Positions 11,064 through 21,228 of a stretch of DNA of 64,000 bases are shown in pieces. Every line of letters begins with the position of its first letter. Position 1 is the first letter of the stretch. The notes below the pieces were generated by a model. It did not search any database. It saw only the letters and a list, made by a program, of their open reading frames with translations, and had not been told where the DNA came from. Origin of the DNA: Pristionchus mayeri (Eukaryota > Nematoda > Chromadorea > Rhabditida > Neodiplogasteridae); the NCBI GenBank assembly GCA_036245805.1, contig BTRK01000001.1, forward strand, positions 36,342,758 through 36,406,757. The letters are read 5' to 3'. A program made the translations under genes and the position numbers.

Positions 11064-12092
11064 TACATTCAATCATCATATCTTGGGCCTGTTTAATCAT
11101 GCATTCTCTCCATTTATCGGGAACTCTTCAACATCGGCCCAGTTCACTCCCATGTGTGGCACAAGTTCGTCTTGCCATCGCTTTTTAGGCTTTATGATTG
11201 GTCGTTATCTGTCTCAATGTGTCCACTCAGCTGTGTTCATTTATCAAAGTTCATCGTCTCGCCCAATTCCATTTCTTCTGCATTGCCTTAATTCGGACAT
11301 CTTGAAAGGGCACCATTCTTGCCAGCCATGCATGTCTTTTTCTATCCACATCCGTTACGTTTGTCATTTTTCTCATCATAGAGCGTTAATATACTATGAT
11401 TGTTGATCTTACTTTCTTCGTCGTGCCCTATACTTCCGCCAGTTTAGCCTTGCAATTAGGTTAGTATGGGGGCATTTCCATCTATCTCTGCCATGCCGAT
11501 TATCTCTCTCTCCCCCTTTCTGTTAGGGAAGACTCGAATCTGAGGCGTGGCCGCTCATTATTGATGTGTCCCATTGGATATGGCTTCGTGTCTTTCACTA
11601 GATTAATAAGAGATTGCGGACTATGAGTCTCTCTACTCCCTCACACCTCCCATTTCAGTTCTGCCAATATTAATGTTACCGGACGAGTACAAAATGGACT
11701 CCCTATTTTTTGTCCTCCATCGAACAGCCGATGGTTGAATTGGTTGAGAATGAATATACAAAAATGCTAAAAAATCAATAATAGCCTCAAGGGAAAGCCG
11801 GAAATTATAATCCCGCGCTCTCTCACTTTTGCACACTCTCTCGTACACGCGACCAGATCAGGGTCAGATCAGGGTTTCGTCTTCGTCCGGTAACTTTAAC
11901 TTTTGTTCGGTGACTAGCATTTCCTCGTCTCTTTATCCTTTCGTAGTCGAGTTATGTTTTGTATGTACGTTGATGATTATTCTTTTTATTATTTTTCTTT
12001 ATTGTGAGGCAGTTCATCAGCTATGATATGTAATTTCCAATTGCAGCAGCTGGTTAATTGCTACAATCACAGGTTTTTGCTGAATCGTCAGA
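11064..12092. other. No gene seen upstream of the coiled-coil gene
   Basis: The sequence is AT-rich with only chance ORFs. It presumably carries the promoter of the gene starting at 12093, but I can point to no specific element. Confidence 0.4.
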
Positions 12093-14563
12093 ATGTCTCG
12101 TCGTGTAAAGGTTCGAAATTTCTAAGAAAGTGCGCACTGAATTTTGCAACAAAAAAATCCGGACACTTGGATGTATACCATGGAAAAGTTTACTGAAAAA
12201 GTATACAATGAATAGTATAAATTATTCTGGATGGTTGTTGGATTAGCTTCTTCCATTTAGGCAGGCGCTTTTGGACATTGAGAGAGCGAATGCGAACTAT
12301 GTAGTAAAATGACGGCACTTCTTCGGTTTCTGGCCACTCCCCCTCCCACTTGCTAATTCCTCTCATCATTGAGGGGTTGAGCGGCCGAAAATCAGAGAAA
12401 AATGCCTAGAAATGGTTGGAATAGATGAGGGAGAGGGGGATGGGTGGCCAGGAACCGAAGAAGTGCCAAAATGGTTCTTACTGCAGGAAGAAGATACTGT
12501 GGTTGACGGAGCAGAGACTGTGTTGATGAGAGAGGAGGGCCCGGTAACGTTCGAACGTGCTATGACTATCTGAGATATCTAACCTTCAGCAGTATATGGA
12601 AAAAAGTCAAAAATTTCTATGCATGTTGGGAGGATTGAATCCATCGTTGTACAAGGCTCTCTGTTTTCAGAGCGAGATGGATGCTGAAGCCAGTTTGGAC
12701 CGATTCGAGGAGGTACAAGAAATTCTAAATTTTAACTTTTTTTAAAAGAATTAATTGATTTTGCAGGCTTTAAATGTATTTCCTTCAAATCGAATCGTGA
12801 GCGTTGCCCAGAAGGCTTCAGATCTGATGATGGACGTGACCCTCAACAATGCTGAACAGCAGGTTTTTCTGCTTTTCAGTCAAATTTCCAATTTCAAATT
12901 CAGACACTTCGCATTGTGACTTTACTAGACCAAGAAGTTCTGGTTGGGGATAATGGTGTGTAAGTTTCGATTGTTTATAATTGGCCCAATCGATCAATTG
13001 TATTTATTATATTCAGTGAACTTCATACCCACGGAATGCTTGCTGGTCTGTGCGAGTCAATAAAAATTGGGATGGGCTACTATTTGGAGAGGGCTGAGAG
13101 TCGACGGAACCAGGTAGAGTAGACAAGAGATCAGAGATAAAATATAGAAAATAAATCTAAAATTTTGATCTTATTTATGATTTGAGAGACACATTAGGCT
13201 CACAAAAGTCCCATCTTGTGCTCTGTACTCTTAATAATACAAAATTTTTTTATAGTGTCTGTGATATTTCTTAATGTAATCTTCGTTTCTCTAACCATTA
13301 AATACTTTAAATTGGTTCTCGAAATTATTTGCTCACATTGTTACGTAATGGCGAGGTCATTTGCCAATCAGATTCAAAGATAGAGACACGCTTTACAGAA
13401 GATTTCCAATGAAGATGACAAGGAGAAGCTGAGGGAGGAATTGGTGAGGATTGAAGAGGAAGAGAGAAACGAGGATCGAAAGAGGAAGGGAAAAGAAGAG
13501 AAGAGGAGGAGGGAAGAGGAAGAGAGGAAGAGGAGGGGAGGGGAAGAGAGGAACGAGAGGAATGAAGAACAGAATGTGGGATTCATATGACAAAGTATAG
13601 TTATTCTGATGATAGATTTTGATTGGTTTTAACTTACTGTCTATCATAAACACGACTTTTTATACTTTTGTCATATTGATGAAATCATTCGCCAACCAGA
13701 TGCAAAGATCGAAAGATGCTTTACAGAATATTTCCTCTGAAGATGATAAAGAGAAGCTAAGTGAGGAAATGGAGAAGGAGAGGGCAGAGGAAGAGGAGAA
13801 GAGACTGATAGAAGAGGAAGAGATGAAGAGGATTGAAGAGGAATTGGAGAAGGAGTATCAGAAGAGGTTGCAAGAAATGATAGCCAAAACTGTTGAAGAA
13901 GTTGAGAAGAGAAAGAGCGAAGAGTTAGAGGAAATAAAAAAAAGGTGAGAGCATCTTAAATCTTTGCATGACAAGAACCATCTACAGGTGGTCTCGAAAC
14001 ACCTCAAATGCACATAAATAAATTAAATTATATATTTTGTTTACAGAATGAAGGAGGAAGTTGAACAGAAGAAAAAGGAGATGTACGAACAGATAATGAT
14101 GGAAATGCAGCAAAAGAACGAACTGAAGTGTCCAAAGTGTGATGTGGTAAGTTCACGTTTAAATCATATTAACTAATTTCACACCCTGCTCTGGGTCTAA
14201 AATGTTTACGGTTTAAAGAAAAGTAGAAGTCCTTTTTATTCTAGTATTGGGCGAGAACAGTGAGTGGATGGGTTTATCATCTCAAACGGTACCACGATAC
14301 CGCTCTCCCAGAGGTGAAAAGCTATCGAATTAAAAATATATAATTTTACAACTTAATATTTCGATAAATTGTATTATACATTGTTGAATCTTGGAGACAA
14401 AATGTCAATTTTTTTTAAAATTTTAATTTTAAATATGTTATTTTTGCAGTTAGGATACGCTCTTCGTTGCGAGTGCAAACACGTATCGAGCTCGGTAACT
14501 CACAGCCTCACGGTGATCGATAATATATTTTTTGTTGATTCATACGATGCAAAAATGCTCTGA
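12093..14563 (+). CDS. Coiled-coil protein with C-terminal cysteine pairs, unknown family
   Basis: Nine exons close in phase to 274 residues: 12093-12110, 12487-12543, 12671-12712, 12767-12862, 12904-12959, 13017-13113, 13700-13944, 14047-14146, 14450-14563. An AG lies 2 bases before the ATG, consistent with trans-splicing. Residues 1-120 form a helical region (FEEALNVFPSNRIV; then LHTHGMLAGLCESIKIG). Residues about 123-225 are an E/K/R-rich coiled coil. Near the C terminus CPKC and CEC sit about 9 residues apart and could bind zinc. A decayed extra copy of the coiled-coil exon lies in intron 6 (13372-13590). I do not recognise the family. The last donor and stop are less certain, because GTAACT at 14495 could continue the gene. 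Confidence 0.6.
13355..13590 (+). pseudogene. Dead duplicate of the coiled-coil exon
   Basis: This copies the start of the 13700-13944 exon together with upstream intron sequence (GCCAATCAG then ATTCAAAGATAG, against GCCAACCAG then ATGCAAAGATCG). In the phase set by exon 6, its fourth codon is TAG. The downstream part has drifted into purine-rich GAGGAA repeats. It is either a decayed duplicate or a poison exon that would stop translation if spliced in. Confidence 0.7.
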
Positions 14564-15200
14564 AGCATCGTATTTGGCACCATATCGTAGTGTAGCGAGA
14601 TGGACAATAATTTAGAATTGTCTGCTATAGTTCAAAGTAAAGAAATTTGTCTCCCCATTCTACATACCCTCTCGACCGGTCGAGTGAGTGGCGAAAGGGC
14701 GCATAGAATGAAGAAACCGGGTTATCATTTTTTTTTCATTCTCCCCCTTCTCAACGTTCTCTCACTTCGCTTGGAACCGCCGACTGATATTTCAGATGAC
14801 TGATGATAGAATACTGATATTTCGGGTAACCGATCGATCTTCTGCAACAGTATCCCCAGCCTCCACTCCGGTGCTCCTTTTTGTCAGCAGAACACACGCG
14901 ACCCCCCAGGTAGAGTACTGCAGCTACCATTTTCTACGGTATCCAATTGTCCTGCTTCGCTGCATATCGACTCACCTTCACTGACGAAGGAGAACATCAG
15001 TCGTGTATCGAATACGGTATCTTATCGATTGATCTATTCAGGTCCCACTTGTACTTAATATATGAACGGTAAATTGATTATGGTCCTGTGGCAAAAGTAG
15101 ATAGCAATGACGTGCTCCTGCGACAAAAGCTTGTTAACGAAGGCATGGCAGATCATGTAGTGCGATTATAAAAATAATGTTTTCTCGTCCGTCACCACCT
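14564..15200. other. Intergenic with hairpin and degenerate duplicate
   Basis: Bases 14657-14710 form a hairpin with outer arms CATTCTA/TAGAATG and an inner perfect palindrome CTCGACCGGTCGAG (14671-14684). Bases about 14835-15000 resemble 17620-17795 (CGATCGATCTTCTGCAACAG against CAATCGATCTTCTTCTACAG, then ATCCAATTGT..CTTCGCTGCATAT in both). No gene is called. Confidence 0.5.
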
Positions 15201-15273
15201 ACCAGGTTAGCTCAGTCGGTAGAGCACCAGACTCTTAACCTGGCTGTCGCGGGTTCGAGCCCCGCATCGGGCT
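15201..15273 (+). tRNA. tRNA-Lys(CTT)-like, probably degenerate
   Basis: The 73-nt cloverleaf has an excellent D arm (TAGCTCAGTCGGTAGAGC) and T arm (GCGGGTTCGAGCCCCGC), which also form the A and B boxes. The anticodon loop CTCTTAA at 15232-15238 gives CTT, lysine. The acceptor stem has two mismatches in seven pairs, and the closing pair of the anticodon stem is A-C. The 5' acceptor strand departs from the GCCCGGC usual for eukaryotic tRNA-Lys. It is best read as a damaged or pseudo-tRNA that may still be transcribed. Confidence 0.6.
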
Positions 15274-16021
15274 GTCACCTTTTTGCCGATTTGCCTCTTC
15301 TTTATCGAGAGCTGACTCTACCCCGGCGTGTGCAGAGAGCGTCGAGGGCGGATATCTTTTCCATTCTAAATTATAGGGGCTAATCGTCGAGTACACCAAA
15401 TACCAAAATCCCCCTCATCTCGCTCGTGAACCATAGTTCGCATATGAACGGATACTAAGACACACCAGCCAGTGAAGGGGGTTTGGTTCCCCCCTCCCTC
15501 CCCCATTTTTGAAGTGAGAGCTCAATCTGAGACTCTCCAATGCACTTGCAAGTGCTCTCTGTGGCAATGCAGTAGGGCGTTCATCACAGCATGACGTATG
15601 GATGAATTAGCAATGAATAACCCTCTTCATTCTGCGCACTCTCTCACTCGACTAATCGACAGAGAGCAAGAATAATTAAGAGTCTAGCAGATCCCGTAAA
15701 GGTAAAGGTGCATCCCGTATTCGAGACTGGGCTCGCGGGAGGAAAATGCCAATGTCAATTTGGCCGGATTCGGTCTGGAGTGCCCACCTTTCTCCAGACC
15801 TATTCACCTGCGTGATATAGTCACGACTACCTTGGTTTGGTGGAGACAGCATCGCGACCAGATCCCTTACCAATCCATAATCTGGCCCTCATTGCCCTCG
15901 ATTCTTCAGTGCAGACTAGTGAGTTCATGTGATCGTTGATCTCGCTCCTCGCGTTTCGAAGACGCCTGTCCAAGGACTTCCGCATGGATCTGCTTCATAA
16001 ACGATGATGTGGCATACTGCA
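15274..16021. other. Intergenic; possible second SINE-like fragment
   Basis: At about 15697-15712 the motif GTAAAGGTAAAGGTGCA matches the tail of the SINE at 3653. The sequence to its right (to about 15890) could be the body of a related minus-strand element, but I find no clear polymerase III boxes. A half-hairpin with CTTCATTCTGC is at 15625-15635. Confidence 0.35.
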
Positions 16022-16485
16022 TATCGTACATGTTAGCAAAATCGGAACGGTCACCGAGCCGCACCGGGTAAAATTCACTTTTCGGAGTAATTGCGAATAC
16101 GCAAATTTGGAAGCTGTGATTGTGCTCATAATTTTTATCATGGTCGATTTGCCGGAATCGACCCGGATATGCCCGGTCAATTATGGCTAGAAATCGAAAA
16201 ATCGAAAGCAAAGAATTATGGTGCGATTACAGTATCTTATAAACCTCACCAAGCTCGGTGAGCTATCCAAAATACCGTAATCGCACCAAAATGTTGTGTA
16301 TTTGATTTATCGATTTCTAGCCATAATTGACCGGGCATATCCGGGTCGATTCCGGCAAATCGACCATGATAAAAATTATGAGCACAATCACAGCTTCCAA
16401 ATTTGCGTATTCGCAATTACTCCGAAAAGTGAATTTTACCCGGTGCGGCTCGGTGACCGTTCCGATTTTTCTAACATGTACGATA
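16022..16485. repeat. 464-bp near-perfect palindrome
   Basis: The left arm starts TATCGTACATGTTAG at 16022, and the right arm ends CTAACATGTACGATA at 16485. The arms are nearly identical inverted copies of about 210 bp. They diverge only near the centre (16231-16275), where a small palindrome (CTCACC...GGTGAG) sits at 16245-16261. The same peptide is therefore encoded on both strands, an artefact of symmetry. No TA or 8-bp target duplication is evident, so whether it is a transposon is open. Confidence 0.85.
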
Positions 16486-18163
16486 CTTGATTACTGTGTG
16501 CTATTAAACGTTAGGAAAGGTGTAGTGTTCTGCGAAATGTCGCGAAACAATCCGTACCGTCAACTGACTACCGTACTCTCCCATTACTATCGTATCATCC
16601 GAATCGCCTGGCTACCGTATCCTTGAGGTATCCAACTGGTTGCGCATCGTGGACAAGCACCGCGTTATCCCCTCGTGCCCTATTTTATGATATGCATCTA
16701 TTGGGTACCCTAACCGACTGACCCTTTAGAACTGGTCTACCTTCTGAAGAAGACCAGTTTTAAGCTCGACCAGAGCAGAGATTCAGCACTCAACGCGTGC
16801 GGCTCAGTTCCCACATCGGCGGACCGAGCGGATTTCTTTGCGAGATGCAAACTTGAGGTTCGTTTCCAGGCTCTTCTCAATGCTGCCTCTTATCCCACTA
16901 AGCGGTCTCATTAGAGTCCTCTCTAGTTGTGCTGATGAAGATATTCAAAGAGAAAGGGTGATTAGAACGATTGCACCGTCTCCATCCTCGACGCAGCGAG
17001 CGAGAGAGCACGTGAATTGAGGAGAGCGTGAAGCGTTGTCTTTCTTTCGTCAGGCTCTGTCTCTAACCCGCGGCGACTAGAGAGCGCCCTCACCGGAAGT
17101 ACTCTACTTGCCTGTTCCTCTCCACGGTTTCCGCCGTCATTCCCCGTTGATGCAAAAACTCTCGGACATTTTTTGGATAGGAGAAAGCTGCCGCCTTTAC
17201 GTGGGGGAACGCTCCGTTCCCCCCCCCCCCCCCCGACCCTCACGGGTTGGAGACGGGCAGCGATGCTCCTTCCACTATCGCTCCATTGGGTGGCGTCAAG
17301 GGGTGAGTTTCTTTGCTCTCCTTTGCTCTCCTGTGATCTCGCTCCAAGTCGGTACTCGACGACTTCCTCGGTCTCGGTCGACGTCCATTTGCTTCCCGAA
17401 TATTGTGTCCTACCTACTGTATCCCTGATTACTATCGGCTAATTAGAGTTTGGAAAGGCGCGAATTACTCGTCGTGTTCTGAGAAAGATCGTGAGAGATC
17501 GTACGTTCTTCTAACTACCGTACTCTCCCCTTACTGTCATACCATCCGGAACGCTGCCGTAGAGAATTCGTCGCGCCACTTGTGCAAGAGCTGCGCCATC
17601 TTCCCATTTGATACTGTAAACAATCGATCTTCTTCTACAGTATCCCCATCCTCCAATTCAGTGTTTATAAACGCCCACAGAAAGTGCGAATCCCAGATAC
17701 ACAGAGTGCTGTAGCTACCGTACTCTACAGTATCCAATTGTTGCTTCGCTGCATATAGCATCACTGTCAATGACGAGGGAGATACGTACAACTGCTTAAT
17801 AGTCAGACAGATACTGCCAAATGAGGCCATGCTCAGAGAGCGGAAACTTACGAATAAAACATGCAAAAATAGAAAGGAAATACCTAGATCTAAAGGATTC
17901 GATAGTGGGCGGGGTTTATCTGTCGCTGCCATCGGCAGTCGATCGAAAAATCGAAGGATTTTTTAATACCAGTTACAATATCAGACGGGGAACCATTCAC
18001 AGTCGAGATACGAGAGGGGGTTGGGGAAGCGACGGAAATGGAATCAATCGATAAATACGAGCGAGATAGAGCAATCTACAAATGGGATTCGGGACAATTC
18101 GACAACGAGAGGAGAGAGAGGGAAGATTGGGTGGATTAATCAATAATTGCTGGATACAGTAAT
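16486..18163. other. Intergenic with degenerate internal duplications
   Basis: About 16486-16620 and 17405-17550 share a diverged segment (both contain ACCGTACTCTCC followed by TACTATCGTATCATCC or similar). About 17620-17795 resembles 14835-15000. On the minus strand, 17537-17800 is open (LDTVEYGSYSTLCIW, DTVEEDRLFTVSNG), but the paralogous segment has a stop, so I read these as decayed repeats. A 16-base C run is at 17219-17234. Confidence 0.4.
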
Positions 18164-20431
18164 CTACAATTTGGCGGCTGCAGCCGTGTCCAGGAAGAAA
18201 CGCAGCGTGCCGTGTGCCGGATGGACGTGCGACGCGGGGTACTGTGGGTCGCGATCGAGCACCGACTGAGAAGAAGGAAATCAACTTCGATTATGGGAAA
18301 TTATTACTAGTCACTATGTACACGTTTGGAGCATCACGAGATTTGCGTAATAACATGCTAGCTTTTGCTCTCGATTATTATTTTCTTGGAGAGGATCCCA
18401 TTCCTCTCCTACCCCTCCCCTTCTCCATCCTCCCCTCCACCCCTCTCTCTTTCTTCCACCCCCCCCCCCTCCCACCTTGAGCACGGTAGCCTTGTCCTCT
18501 CCGGTGCAGATGAATGCGACATGGGCGGCAGTGTTGATGGAGGCGAGCGTGAGCGTCACGCGCTGCGGCGGCGGCTTCGGCGAGTCCTCCACGCCCACGA
18601 ACCACGCCGACGACTCGTGCTGAGAGGAGGAGGAGGTCAGTTATATGGTTGATTAATTATCTTTCAGTTTTGGGAGCCACTGCACGAGGTTTCCAAAGCA
18701 GTATAATTAAATTCGACCCTTGATGTGCGCAAACACACAATTCTCCGTCTTCAGGGAATACGCGAGTACCCACAAAAGAATCATGTATCTTTCGCGAATA
18801 ACAAAGATGGTAGCTTCTCTTTTTTTCCCAACAGAACACTTCTTTCGTTTCTTTATTCTTTTTTGTATGACCACCATTGTTCTCTTTTTTTCGACCTGGA
18901 TAAATATGATGGTGATTATAATGGTACGTACCTTCAATCGGAAGCTCTTCGCCTGCGGGAAGAGACTGGCGGTGTGGCCGTCGGGGCCCATCCCGAGGAA
19001 GATCATGTCGAATCTGAGAAAGTAATATTTTTTTACAAACTATGACGTAATTTTTCAAATGCGAAACGATCACTACAATGTTCAGCTATCAATCGAGTAT
19101 ACCGTACCTCGGGAATCGCCCGTGCACCTCGGGTCCCACGTGGTGGTTCTTGATCTTCGACTCGTACGCGACCGCACATCGACCAACTGGAAATGGAATG
19201 AGGATGACGATATAGGAACACAGGGTACAACGATCTCACATCGGGGATTTGTCATTTTAGAGCTGCTCATTTTTATAACTAATTGTTATTGAAATCAAAC
19301 ACACATTATTTTCATCATTTCCAAATCGATACTCTCCCTCATATCGTGTTCTTTTACCAAATCTGTTGCATTCAACCACCTCCTCTCCCCCTTCTCTCTT
19401 GCCCTCCCCTCATATGGAGATATTATAATCTCTCTCTTCCACCTTCTGCCACCTCTTCCACTCCCCCTCAAACGTGGGCACCATTGCCGCCAGCAGCAAG
19501 ACCCTCCCGGTTTTCCACCATACTTCTTACAATTTCAGGGTACTAGTTTTTGTAAATCCTACCGGTTTTGTGGCTGAACTAGTTGGGCACCCTGTCGGTT
19601 TTACAAAATCAGCAGAAATCCCTGCCCATGTATGCTCCCCCTCCCCCCCCCCCCCCTCCACCACTGACCATCATGGGGGAAGGTGCTCTTGTCGGGACGA
19701 TAGGGCACCTCGATGAGGTCGACGGGCGCCAGACACTTGGTCAGCTCCTTCGGCAGCGCAGCGATCCAGGCACCGTAGTTCGAATCCTGATCCGTGATCT
19801 CCACCTGGCAATTCATTTGATCTGTCTACGTTCAATTTCATTTCGAATATCGATCCATTTTTGAAAAAAATGTCTATATTCTCTCGGTCTGAGATTAGCA
19901 TCAAGATTGTCTAAGAATGACTAAGCGATATAGGGATTACAAGCGAGGGTAAAAACGGGGATAGGAAACTGGAAATTGAACAAGATCAGAGACGTACGAT
20001 TCGCTCGTCGACGAGGAAGAGCCGCAGTCGCTCCGGGTCGATCTTGAGCTGGCCGAGCACCGGCGCCAGCACCTTCGGCATCGAGCCGCCCGAGAGACCG
20101 ATCGAGACGTAGCCTGCAAATTATTACTCATTTCCCACAATTGTCAGTTCAATTCCCGACTTTCCGCAACGCTCAAGTTAGCTAGTGAAATGAAGCAGTC
20201 GATATTAGATCTGCACCTTATCATGTTTTACAAAATAGTTTCGTATACCGCCATGATTCCTAATTATTAGAAAAATGACACGGGAATACGGTATGAATCC
20301 AGATTATCAATCGCAAACTGACCGGGCATCTTGATCTGCGAGTCGATCATCGCCTGGATGTACTTCACCAATTCCACCTGCATCTCCTCGCGCGAGGCGA
20401 AGACGGACGTCTCAGCGCGTGCGAGAGGCAT
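18164..20431 (-). CDS. 6-phosphogluconolactonase
   Basis: The enzyme hydrolyses 6-phosphogluconolactone in the cytosolic oxidative pentose phosphate pathway. Seven exons, read from the right: 20431-20323, 20113-19998, 19804-19669, 19186-19108, 19013-18932, 18619-18476, 18265-18164. Phases close to 255 residues, the usual length. Visible family motifs are [11 protein letters not shown] and LFLVDERI in the second exon, [15 protein letters not shown] at about residues 148-162, [13 protein letters not shown] in exon 6, and [17 protein letters not shown] at the C terminus. An AG acceptor stands one base before the ATG, so trans-splicing is likely. It follows the RRP4 gene on the same strand, about 800 bp from that stop to this start. 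Confidence 0.93.
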
Positions 20432-21228
20432 CCTGCAGGTCAATCGATTGATAAAGCAATCGATAATGGAAGAGCGATGATAGTAAGAAGATCATTGAGA
20501 ACAGGAACGATTCGATCAATAAACTGGAACAAGTAATCTATAATGAACGAAGGTGATCGTATGAGGACTTATATAATAGAAACGGGTCGTTCGAGAAAAT
20601 GGAGATATTCACAGACAAAAAAGTGATGGGGAAGACCTGTTACTGATTGTGAATGAGACTTGAATTCCTTATCAGCGTGCGTATGTCAGCAAAACCCTCG
20701 TTTTCGTGGGACAGGGGATTGATAGAAGTGACCACTCAAACAAAAGCAAGAGTAATGAATCGACTCTTACCAATCAGATTGTTTGAGAAAACAAATGAAA
20801 GAAGGATATCACTCTACTCTGGGAAAGACTATTGCCTGATCATGAAAGTTGTTTTGTGCGCAAGTCAGCAAATAAAACGCTTTCGCGGAATCGGGAAATA
20901 TATGTGACCATGGGACAAAAGAAACAGCAATGGATCTACTCCCTCCAGATCTTGTGAGAGAATAAGTGAAAGAAGTAGATTGCTGCGCTTCCTCAAGTAC
21001 TGCTCGCGGTCCTCAACCGGTTTCCGGCACTGCCATCCATTGAATGAGAACAACTTTATGCCATCACATAAACAACTGTCTACACTGCCAGCTACAATGC
21101 AAGGCTCACCCGTGACAGGAAATAATACAGAAACAAACAACAGTAACAAGGAATATGTCAAGGCTGTGAGAACGTGAACAATGAGCGGAAGGATGGGAGA
21201 GATCAAAGATCAACGATCAACGAGCGGA
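20432..21228. other. Spacer between two minus-strand genes
   Basis: This holds the 3' UTR of the RRP4 gene and the upstream region of the lactonase gene. Short ORFs here have no splice context or homology that I recognise. Because the genes are co-oriented, an operon arrangement is possible but not shown. Confidence 0.4.

Noticed and set aside
10648..11068. Mirrored 79-80 codon ORFs with similar MYFWLNF/MYFSLNF starts
   Set aside because: They come from the two arms of the Tc1-type foldback element.
15676..15873. Minus-strand 65-codon ORF near 15.7 kb
   Set aside because: It overlaps a SINE-tail-like sequence and has no splice or family support; more likely part of a repeat.
15995..16626. 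Matching ORFs of up to 101 codons on opposite strands around 16.2 kb
   Set aside because: They are mirror images created by the palindrome at 16022-16485; there is no splice context or independent coding evidence.
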